From CAJQQY01 sp964352225 (lineage in GTDB: Bacteria > Bacteroidota > Bacteroidia > Chitinophagales > Saprospiraceae), in NCBI GenBank assembly GCA_964352225.1, contig CAYGRM010000110.1, positions 1 to 17,627 of the forward strand: a DNA stretch of 17,627 nt, read 5' to 3'. The notes under the pieces are model-generated. The model had not been told where the DNA came from, made no database searches, and saw nothing but the letters and a program-made list of their open reading frames with translations. The translations under genes and the position numbers were made by a program. Below are positions 7,170 through 13,404 of this stretch, piece by piece. How positions within the stretch are numbered: position 1 is the stretch's first letter; the number at the start of each line of letters is the position of its first letter.

Positions 7170-7688
7170 TTACCTTTCAATTTCATAGAAAAGTTGAACT
7201 AAACCAGTTGAATAAGTTTTACTATCTGTTAATTTTAATTTCTTTTGAATATCTATTTTTTCGAATAATGGCTTTCCGCTTCCAAGGATTAGTGGATGCA
7301 CCGCAATCATTAATTCATCAACAAGGTCTAAGTTAATCATAGCAGTCGTTAGACTTGCTCCGCCAAACAGCCAAATATCTTTTCCTTCAGCATGGATTAT
7401 TTTATTGACTTCTTCTGCGATATTTCCACTAATTATTTTGGGACCGTTTTCGCTATTTTTTAATGTATTTGAAAAAACGATTCGTTGTTTATCTGGAAAT
7501 GCTTCTGGTGCCATTTCTAATAATTGAACATAGCTTTTTCGTCCAAAGAAAATTGTATCAATTCGATTTAGGAAATCAGTCATTCCATAATCTTGATCAG
7601 TAAAGCACCAATCTATTTCGCCATTGGATCCTTCGATAAATGAGTCAAGCGTGGTACATAAGTTCAAAATTATTTTTCTCTTGGTCAT
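7170..7688 (-). CDS. RibD C-terminal / dihydrofolate-reductase-fold family reductase
   Basis: A single-domain protein of about 172 residues in the DHFR/RibD-C superfamily (YyaP/YwjB-like), which use NADPH; the substrate is unknown. Features seen: opening strand RKIILNLCTTLDSFIEG with GEIDW, then TIFFGRKSY, a KDIWLFGGASLTTAMINLDLVDEL nucleotide-binding stretch, and HPLILGSGKPLF, all typical of the group. The frame opens at ATG 7706, but homologues begin with M-x-KIIL, so I chose the ATG at 7688. It is not folA: the typical DHFR active-site context is absent. It stands alone, between two genes on the other strand or with separate promoters. Upstream lies the palindrome at 7730-7776. Confidence 0.85.
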   Translation of the reverse strand: MTKRKIILNLCTTLDSFIEGSNGEIDWCFTDQDYGMTDFLNRIDTIFFGRKSYVQLLEMAPEAFPDKQRIVFSNTLKNSENGPKIISGNIAEEVNKIIHAEGKDIWLFGGASLTTAMINLDLVDELMIAVHPLILGSGKPLFEKIDIQKKLKLTDSKTYSTGLVQLFYEIER

Positions 7689-7729
7689 TAATAAAGTTTT
7701 ATGCAAGATAGATACTATTTAAATATTAT

Positions 7730-7776
7730 AAGTTCTAGGTCATAATTAACTGTGAAATAATTATGACTTAGAACTT
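7730..7776. repeat. 47-bp near-perfect palindromic repeat
   Basis: The left arm 7730-7748 and right arm 7758-7776 (TAATTATGACTTAGAACTT) are complementary over 19 bp with one mismatch, around a 9-nt loop. Read on the minus strand, 7776-7750 matches 17523-17549 at 23 of 27 positions, so both belong to one repeat family. It lies in the divergent space between the reductase and the membrane protein gene and has no T-run. Confidence 0.85.
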
Positions 7777-7823
7777 AATTAGGAGAATAATGTAAAGTTG
7801 GATATATTTCCCCCAAAAAAATA

Positions 7824-9626
7824 ATGTCAATTTCTTCCAGCAAGATGCTTTCGCTGATTGCTGTTATTTTAATCAGCTCTTTTTGTTGGTATCAACCTTG
7901 GCAACAAGCTCTAGTTGGAGGAGCAGATAGTTGGGGGTATTATGCTTATTTGCCTGCTGTTTTCATTCATCAAGATTTACCAACTATGGATGATTCTGAA
8001 GAGGCACGAAAAGAATATTTTCAAAATGGAAGACAATCATTAGGGAAATTAGAAAATGGAAAATACCTCAATCAATATACTTGTGGTATTTCGATTCTCA
8101 ATCTTCCAGCATTTGGGATTGCTCATTTTTTTGCCAAAGTAACTAATTATTCTGCGGATGGTTTTGATTTGCCTTATCGCTTTATGATTGTGTGGAGTGG
8201 TTTATTGTATGCTCTTGGAGGTCTTACTTTTCTGCGAAGATTTTTACTTTATCACTTTCGGGATGGAGTGGTTGCTGCAACAATTTTCTCAATTGGAATT
8301 GGAACAAATTTTTATTTTACCGCAGTATTTCAAGGAGCAATGGCACATGGGTATTTATTCTTTTTGGTTGCTCTATTATTATATTTGACTCAACGTTGGG
8401 AAATTTCTGGGAATCGAAAATTAATATTTTTAATTTCATTCGTAGTAGGTTTGATTAGCCTAATTCGTCCGAATGATATCCTAGTTATCTTAATACCTTT
8501 CCTTTTTGCCAATCGGTCATTTTCTTTTTTCAAAAAAGAACCTATCTATCTTTTTTTTGCTGCAATTTTATTTCTACTTCCTATTGTACCACAATTAATG
8601 TATTGGAAAATTATAACAGGTAATTGGATTTCGTATAGTTATGGCGAACAAGGTTTTGATTTTAGTAACCCACATTTGTGGGAAGGAATATTTGGATATA
8701 AAAATAGTTTACTTGTTTATACTCCTATAATGATATTTTCGATCGCAGGCTTTATGATTGGTTTTTATCAAAAAATTCGAATTTCTTTGATTAGTTTTTT
8801 GATTGTTTCGATCCATCTTTATATAATTTATAGTTGGTGGTGTTGGAATTATATCAATGGATTTGGGTCAAGACCGATGGTTGATGTATATCCAATTCTG
8901 GCATTCCCCATGGCGATGTTTTTTAAATATTGTTTGAAGAATAAAATGATAAAATGGGGGACAGCAACGCTCATCCTATTTTTTTGTGGTTTAAATATTT
9001 TTCAAACCCACCAAAATTTTATTAAGGTTTTGTGGTCAGAAGAAGCTACTAGTGCCTACTATTGGTCGGTTTTTGGGAAAACGGAATTGGATCATAATTC
9101 ATTAGTTGCTTTGGATACAGATATTTTGCAACCAACTGGATTATCGTTTAAAGAGGAAATTGGCTTTGAAGGATTCGAAAATTTAGATTCAGTTGAAGTT
9201 GATAGTACTTTGTTTTTTTCTGGAAAAAAAAGTTTTTGTATTCGACCGGGGAAAGAATTTAGTCCAGGAATAAAAATTAAATGGGAAGATCAATCTATCA
9301 AAAAAGATGATTGGTTTAAAATAAGTGCGGTGTGTTTGAGCAAGGGATATGGTTCCTTTCATTTTAATAGTCATTTGGTAATTTCGATAAACCGAGTAAA
9401 TGAATCGGTGCTTTGGAAATCAATTCGAATTAATAATAAAATTCGAGATGAATATTATTCCGTGCATAATGGAGAAATTGACCGATGGAAAACAATAGGT
9501 TTTTTCATTCCAAACCAAGAATTGAATATTCAAAATGGGGATGAAATTTCGATCTATGGGTGGAATATGACAGACATTCCAGTTTTTATTGATAATCTGA
9601 AAATTGAAATTTGGGGAAAGGATTAG
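7824..9626 (+). CDS. Multi-span membrane protein, GT-C glycosyltransferase-like, with C-terminal beta-rich domain
   Basis: 600 residues. About ten membrane segments occupy residues 8-395 (for example 8-22, 117-140, 149-170, 176-192, 199-228, 240-261, 296-314, 320-341, 354-371, 379-394). After TM1 comes GGADSWGYYAYLPAVFIHQD, with D35 in the first outside loop. An acidic residue there, plus a long aromatic loop, is typical of GT-C glycosyltransferases that use lipid-phosphate sugars. Residues about 430-600 lack membrane segments and read as a beta-sandwich (GKKSFCIRPGKEFSPGI ... PVFIDNLKIEIW), like a carbohydrate-binding module on the periplasmic side. Conserved proteins of this layout occur in Bacteroidota without assigned function; a role in surface glycan or protein glycosylation is inference. 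The stop overlaps the convergent gene's stop (9623-9626) with no terminator between. Confidence 0.8.
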   Translation: MSISSSKMLSLIAVILISSFCWYQPWQQALVGGADSWGYYAYLPAVFIHQDLPTMDDSEEARKEYFQNGRQSLGKLENGKYLNQYTCGISILNLPAFGIAHFFAKVTNYSADGFDLPYRFMIVWSGLLYALGGLTFLRRFLLYHFRDGVVAATIFSIGIGTNFYFTAVFQGAMAHGYLFFLVALLLYLTQRWEISGNRKLIFLISFVVGLISLIRPNDILVILIPFLFANRSFSFFKKEPIYLFFAAILFLLPIVPQLMYWKIITGNWISYSYGEQGFDFSNPHLWEGIFGYKNSLLVYTPIMIFSIAGFMIGFYQKIRISLISFLIVSIHLYIIYSWWCWNYINGFGSRPMVDVYPILAFPMAMFFKYCLKNKMIKWGTATLILFFCGLNIFQTHQNFIKVLWSEEATSAYYWSVFGKTELDHNSLVALDTDILQPTGLSFKEEIGFEGFENLDSVEVDSTLFFSGKKSFCIRPGKEFSPGIKIKWEDQSIKKDDWFKISAVCLSKGYGSFHFNSHLVISINRVNESVLWKSIRINNKIRDEYYSVHNGEIDRWKTIGFFIPNQELNIQNGDEISIYGWNMTDIPVFIDNLKIEIWGKD

Positions 9627-10147
9627 TGCAACTTATTTTTCAATGCTTCTTCTAATTTTTTTAAATTTTCCTTAATCATCAAGTCATCAGAATTAAAAGA
9701 TGCTGCCTTGATTCTATATTCATTAGCTTCTTGATACTCCTTTTTAACATAATGAACATGCGCAATGTTTATGGCCACCAAAGCATTATCTGTTGCACTT
9801 CGCAAACCCAAATCTAATGCTTGCTTTAGATATTGCTCTCCAAAACCAGTTTGTTTCTTTTGCAAAGCAATCATCCCCATCACAAAATAATAGTATGCTC
9901 GATGAGTTTTTAATAAAAAATCAGGACGTTTAGTTTGTAAAATTAAATTCTCCGCAGCATCGACATCTCCTTTATTCAATCTCCCAAAAGCCAACATTAC
10001 ATTTCCAAATAAAAAATGGGTAGTCAAAATAATCAAGCCAGCTAGGTACATGTACCAAGCAGAACTAAAGCCCACTTTGAAATGAATGAGTGCGCCCAAG
10101 GCAATGATCACAACTCCAATTAAAAATCTAATTCTTGCAAAAAACAT
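9623..10147 (-). CDS. Small membrane-TPR protein, paralogue of the 6501-7106 product
   Basis: 174 residues with two hydrophobic segments (about 6-22 and 29-46), followed by helical repeats: DVDAAENLILQTKRPDFLLKTHRAYYYFVMG, then KQTGFGEQYLKQALDLGL and KKEYQEANEYRIKAASF. The helix order and many positions match the protein at 6501-7106 (for example 'A...L....P..L.KT..A.Y....G..A...K'). It lacks that protein's basic tail. I cannot name the family; a membrane-anchored protein-protein interaction role is inferred from the TPR-like part. The gene overlaps the stop codon of the convergent membrane protein gene. A hairpin repeat lies between it and the spermidine-synthase-like gene downstream. Confidence 0.83.
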   Translation of the reverse strand: MFFARIRFLIGVVIIALGALIHFKVGFSSAWYMYLAGLIILTTHFLFGNVMLAFGRLNKGDVDAAENLILQTKRPDFLLKTHRAYYYFVMGMIALQKKQTGFGEQYLKQALDLGLRSATDNALVAINIAHVHYVKKEYQEANEYRIKAASFNSDDLMIKENLKKLEEALKNKLH

Positions 10148-10165
10148 ATATTCTTTTTTGAGAAA

Positions 10166-10215
10166 TCAGGAGTGAAGTTACTCGAAAGCGCAGCGCTCAA
10201 CCTGACTCCTGACTC
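10166..10215. repeat. Hairpin and tandem repeat between two minus-strand genes
   Basis: TCAGGAGT (10166-10173) and ACTCCTGA (10205-10212) are perfect 8-bp inverted arms. Inside is AGCGC-A-GCGCT. CTGACTC occurs twice in tandem (10202-10208, 10209-10215), ending exactly at the stop codon of the next gene. There is no T-run, so it is more likely an intergenic repeat than a simple terminator. Confidence 0.6.
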
Positions 10216-10851
10216 TTATTTATTTAACAACATCCAATTCCCTTTTACTTCTAGGTAATTTGCCTGATGGAAAACCGCTTTAAAATCTCTATGATAAAAA
10301 ACCTTCGTTCTTTCCACATCTCTGGGATGATTCGCCAAACGATTGAACAACAAAATTCCGTTATCGCTAATTAAGGTTTTTAATTTTTCTAAAAAATTAT
10401 TTTCTTCAAATTCCTCAGGAATAATATCATCCAAAAAGACATCCATACAAATCAAATCAAATTTCTGCTCGGTTTGCATCACGTAGGCAAAAGCATCTGC
10501 ACAAATCATTTCGATCCTAGATTCGAGTTGAGGCAAAGTATATTTGGAGGCGAGATAAATGACAGATTCGTCAATTTCGACAGCAGTATAATTATATTTT
10601 TTTTCGAAATTCTTTTCCAACATCAATGGAATACTTCCCAACCCTAAACCCAAAACCAAAACATTTTCGATAGGATACTTATCCAAATCTACCTGTTTGA
10701 ATGCTTCAAAAAAATTGTCGTACAAATCTTCAAAGGAATAAATCGCATTGGCTGTCGACAATTGATATCGACCTTTGCTTAGGCTTACATATAAATGAGG
10801 ATTGATTTCACTCGGTGCACTTTCGATATGAAATTCAAAAAGGTAACTCAA
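10216..10851 (-). CDS. Spermidine-synthase-like methyltransferase-fold protein
   Basis: About 211 residues with a class I SAM-binding fold of the polyamine aminopropyltransferase type. The glycine-rich loop is VLVLGLGLGS (64-73). Acidic residues E92 and D94 lie in TAVEIDESV, then come CADAF and a DLICMDVFLDD strand where spermidine synthases hold the catalytic Asp. A preceding GRYQLSTANAIYSFEDLYDNF resembles the substrate-loop region. It is shorter than a classical SpeE (about 280) and lacks the full N-terminal beta domain, so the substrate is uncertain. The start is odd: no in-frame ATG exists. The frame is open upstream to a TGA at 10974, and residues before the TTG (FWKKILSYLFEF) look like genuine family N-terminus. 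The real start may therefore be a non-standard codon further up, next to the repeat at 10903-10971. Confidence 0.8.
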   Translation of the reverse strand: MSYLFEFHIESAPSEINPHLYVSLSKGRYQLSTANAIYSFEDLYDNFFEAFKQVDLDKYPIENVLVLGLGLGSIPLMLEKNFEKKYNYTAVEIDESVIYLASKYTLPQLESRIEMICADAFAYVMQTEQKFDLICMDVFLDDIIPEEFEENNFLEKLKTLISDNGILLFNRLANHPRDVERTKVFYHRDFKAVFHQANYLEVKGNWMLLNK

Positions 10852-10902
10852 TATCTTTTTCCAAAAAGGTGGTTGGATTGGTTCGATGATATTTTTTTTT
10901 AG

Positions 10903-10971
10903 GATCGCTTGGCTGTCTGACCTCTGACAGTCACCAAAGGTGACGATCTGACCTCTGACAGCGAAGCGATC
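10903..10971. repeat. Nested inverted/direct repeat at the 3' end of the GlmU-like gene
   Basis: The outer arms GATCGCTTGGCTGTC (10903-10917) and GACAGCGAAGCGATC (10957-10971) pair with one mismatch. Inside, TCTGACCTCTGACAG occurs twice in direct orientation (10916-10930, 10947-10961), and a perfect GTCACC-AAA-GGTGAC hairpin (10930-10944) sits at the centre. It starts 4 bp after the stop of the gene ending at 10976 and abuts the 5' end of the next gene. Confidence 0.85.
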
Positions 10972-10975
10972 TCAG

Positions 10976-12181
10976 TTAAGTTTCCCAACTTCGATTCACC
11001 GTAGTCAGTTCAAATACTTTTGTAAGGATCTTTTTTTCTACCTCATTAAATTCCACTTTTCGACGATCCATCACTTTTTCAGCAGTATCAAAAGCTTGAG
11101 CTATTTTATACGTTTTTAGACCTTGGGTTCCTCCCCAAGTGAAGGAAGGAATGAAATTTCTAGGATAACCTGCGCCAAAAATATTGGAGGAAACGCCAAT
11201 AACAGTTCCAGTATTCAACATGGTATTGATTCCCGTTTTGCTATGATCACCCATAATTAAACCACAGAACTGCAAACCTGTTGAGATAAATCGTTCGCTT
11301 GGATAATCCCATAATTTCACATCTGCATAATTATTTTTCAAGTTAGAAGTATTCGTATCTGCGCCTAAATTGCACCATTCACCAAGTACAGAATTGCCTA
11401 AAAATCCTTCATGGCCTTTGTTGGAATAACCGGTGATAACGGAGTTATTCACTTCTCCACCAACTTTGGAATGCGGGCCAATAGTCGTAGGGCCGTAAAT
11501 TTTTGCCCCCATTTTTACAGTCGAATGATCGCACAATGCTAATGCACCTCGAATCATTGCACCTTCCATTACTACAGCATTTTTTCCAATATAAATTGGT
11601 CCTTCAGTTGCATTCAAAATCGCACATTCAACGATTGCGCCTTCTTCGATAAAGATATTTTTAGGGGCAACTACTCGATTAGTTCTAGAAATTGGTGCTG
11701 AGATTTTATTTTTTGTCAATAAATCAAAATCCTCCTGAATGGCTTCTCCATTAATTCTGAAAATATCCCACAGGTTATTAATTTTCAAAAAAGGAGTATC
11801 CACCACATCAAATCCACCTAACTCTTCGATTTCTTCATTATTGATTAAATGCTCAAATTGGTTTTCATCTAACCGAGTTGCAATCAATTCTCCATCTTTC
11901 AGCAAAGCTTCATTAGGCGAAAGTTCTTGAATCAATTGAACCAATTCAGGTGAGGGCAAAACAGATCCATTAATCACAATATTATCCTCTTCAATATGAA
12001 TAGGAAATTTATCTACCAAATAATCTTGAGTGATGTGAGAAATATTATCTACGTTAAGGTGACGTTTCCATTTTTCTTTGATGGTCAAAATTCCAACTCT
12101 AATTTCACCCACCGGGCGAGTGAAAGTTAGTGGTAATAGGCGTTCTCTAACGTCGTCGTCAAAAAGTATGATATTCGGCAT
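10976..12181 (-). CDS. Alternate GlmU-type sugar nucleotidyltransferase/acyltransferase
   Basis: 401 residues, matching the 'alternate' Bacteroidota GlmU-like family (TIGR03991-type). This is proposed to make UDP-GlcNAc from glucosamine-1-phosphate in cytoplasm for wall and glycan synthesis. The N-terminus MPNIILFDDDVRERLLPLTFTRPVGEIRVG (T21-R22-P23, G25-E26) is the family signature and replaces the LAAGxGTRM loop of ordinary GlmU. From about residue 175 to 350 a left-handed beta-helix of hexapeptide repeats is visible (IFIEEGAIVECAIL, IYIGKNAVVMEGAMIRG, TTIGPHSKVGGEV). Length is normal, and ATG 12181 fits the family start. It lies upstream of the spermidine-synthase-like gene on the same strand, 124 bp away, with the nested repeat in between. 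The exact substrate is known only by family, so I give no symbol. Confidence 0.88.
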   Translation of the reverse strand: MPNIILFDDDVRERLLPLTFTRPVGEIRVGILTIKEKWKRHLNVDNISHITQDYLVDKFPIHIEEDNIVINGSVLPSPELVQLIQELSPNEALLKDGELIATRLDENQFEHLINNEEIEELGGFDVVDTPFLKINNLWDIFRINGEAIQEDFDLLTKNKISAPISRTNRVVAPKNIFIEEGAIVECAILNATEGPIYIGKNAVVMEGAMIRGALALCDHSTVKMGAKIYGPTTIGPHSKVGGEVNNSVITGYSNKGHEGFLGNSVLGEWCNLGADTNTSNLKNNYADVKLWDYPSERFISTGLQFCGLIMGDHSKTGINTMLNTGTVIGVSSNIFGAGYPRNFIPSFTWGGTQGLKTYKIAQAFDTAEKVMDRRKVEFNEVEKKILTKVFELTTVNRSWET

Positions 12182-12342
12182 AGCAGTTTAGATGTATGAA
12201 TTTTTTGTAAAAATATTCTTTTCAGCCACGTTTTTAGAAAAATATGACATATAAATTTTTATCTCAAATATTGGGGAGTAGATCTTTTCAGGTTTGAACT
12301 TTTTTAGAAGACTTAAAAAGTCCTACTGGTGGGCAAAAAAAA

Positions 12343-12367
12343 AAGTCTTGAACCATGTTCAAGACTT
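12343..12367. terminator. Bidirectional intrinsic terminator after rpmE2
   Basis: AAGTCTTGAAC (12343-12353), loop CAT, GTTCAAGACTT (12357-12367): a perfect 11-bp stem. An A-run precedes it (12335-12344) and a T-run follows (12366-12371). On the minus strand it ends transcription 28 bp past the L31 stop codon, separating L31 from the GlmU-like gene. Confidence 0.9.
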
Positions 12368-12394
12368 TTTTCAAGTAAGATAATCGTGTGGAAA

Positions 12395-12685
12395 TTACTC
12401 CCCATCATTTTCTTCTTGCTCTGTAGGATTTGCTTCTGCAAATTTTGCGAATTTCTTGTTGAATTTATCAATTCGACCAGCTGTATCCACAAATTGCATT
12501 TTTCCAGTAAAAAATGGATGAGAAGCTGCGCTAATCTCCATCTTCAAAAGTGGATATTCATTTCCGTCCTCCCAAGTCACAGTTTCTTTCGATTCTGCGC
12601 AAGATTTGGTGATGAACTCTACGTCATTAGAGATGTCTCTAAAAACCACTTTTCTATAATTCTGAGGATGAGTATCTTTTTTCAT
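12395..12685 (-). CDS. rpmE2: 50S ribosomal protein L31 type B
   Basis: A 96-residue protein of the large ribosomal subunit. The opening MKKDTHPQNYRKVVFRDIS, the middle SKETVTWEDGNEYPLLKMEISAASHPFFTGKMQFVDTAGRIDKFNKKFAKF and the acidic tail match the type B (non-zinc) L31 family. The CxxC zinc pairs of type A are absent, as expected; only one Cys is present. Bacteria often use type B under zinc shortage, but in Bacteroidota it can be the only L31. A clear -7 box lies 30 bp upstream, and a strong terminator follows, so it is a single-gene unit. Confidence 0.95.
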   Translation of the reverse strand: MKKDTHPQNYRKVVFRDISNDVEFITKSCAESKETVTWEDGNEYPLLKMEISAASHPFFTGKMQFVDTAGRIDKFNKKFAKFAEANPTEQEENDGE

Positions 12686-12714
12686 GTTATTTCTTTATTT
12701 TCAAAATTGGAGTG

Positions 12715-12722
12715 CAAAGATA
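12715..12722 (-). promoter_or_regulatory. -7 box of the rpmE2 promoter
   Basis: On the minus strand the sequence reads TATCTTTG and then CACTCC, a strong Bacteroidota -7 match, 30 bp before ATG 12685. The -33 side is AT-rich without a clear TTTG element. Confidence 0.7.
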
Positions 12723-12785
12723 AGTTTATTAATGTTTAATTAAAACCAAAAAGGAATATTTTTTTCATAAAAAATTTATTTTTCA

Positions 12786-13151
12786 TCAATCATTCGGAAA
12801 AAACGCATCCTCAAAATGCTTAATTGAAAAATTTTGATCATTTTTATAGATAATAGAAATAATATCAAAACGAATTTCCCAGTCATGTTCAATCCTACGC
12901 ATGTAAGCAGCTCCAGCAGTAGCAAGTAATTCTTCCTTTTTTTGATCGACAGCCACTTCAGGTTCACCAAAATGATTATCATTTCGAGTTTTCACTTCTA
13001 CAAAAACCAAAATAGCTCCATCCATGGCAATAATATCCACTTCCGCTCGACGATATCGCCAATTGATTTCCAAAATTTGATAACCTTTTTTTTCTAAAAA
13101 AGAAACGGCGAGTTCTTCTCCTCGTTTCCCAAGTATGTTATTCCAAGCCAT
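12786..13151 (-). CDS. YraN family protein (UPF0102), endonuclease-like fold
   Basis: 121 residues, normal length for the family. The pattern is the YraN/UPF0102 one: GKRGEELAVSFLEKKGYQILEINWRYRRAEVDIIAMDG...LVFVEVKTR. E12 or E13, D39, E52 and K54 make a PD-(D/E)XK-type active-site set, so the fold resembles Holliday-junction resolvases. The biological role is not settled; in other bacteria the family has been linked to DNA processing or chromosome maintenance. The gene lies upstream of rpmE2 on the same strand, with a separate promoter between them. A GTCCCC/GGGGAC hairpin sits 6 bp before its start. Confidence 0.93.
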   Translation of the reverse strand: MAWNNILGKRGEELAVSFLEKKGYQILEINWRYRRAEVDIIAMDGAILVFVEVKTRNDNHFGEPEVAVDQKKEELLATAGAAYMRRIEHDWEIRFDIISIIYKNDQNFSIKHFEDAFFPND

Positions 13152-13157
13152 GCCTCT

Positions 13158-13174
13158 GTCCCCTGAAGGGGGAC
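13158..13174. repeat. GC-rich hairpin just upstream of the yraN-like gene
   Basis: GTCCCC-TGAAG-GGGGAC, a perfect 6-bp stem in otherwise AT-rich DNA, 6 bp upstream of the ATG (13151). It resembles the CCCC/GGGG gene-end repeats near metG in style, though not in sequence. It could hinder ribosome access in the transcript. Confidence 0.6.
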
Positions 13175-13349
13175 GATTTTGTAAAGTATTTGGAAACTTT
13201 TGAAATGGTCTTAAATAAATAAGATTATTGAATTTGCTTCCTGTGTCGAGTCGAATATCGGAAAATATCTTTATTTTCGCCGCATGAAGGGAATATTTAT
13301 TGAAAAAATGAAATTTCTCTTTTGCCTATTTAAAAAATCACTAAAAGTA

Positions 13350-13388
13350 TTAACCGTTAAGCATTAAGCTGTCCTACTTAACAGTTAA
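13350..13388. repeat. Inverted repeat in the pgi leader
   Basis: TTAACCGTTAAG (13350-13361) and CTTAACAGTTAA (13377-13388) pair over 12 bp with one mismatch and a 15-nt loop. The repeat ends 16 bp before the pgi start codon, so it is probably in the 5' untranslated region. Function unknown. Confidence 0.65.
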
Positions 13389-13404
13389 CCAATGAAAAAA
13401 AATC

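Noticed and set aside
12329..12739. 136-codon plus-strand frame over the L31 gene
   Set aside because: It is the antisense of rpmE2 and begins in the terminator hairpin; the real gene is on the minus strand.
13285..13368. Small plus-strand frame of 27 codons before pgi
   Set aside because: It runs into the 13350-13388 repeat, has no recognisable features and no good start context; likely chance.
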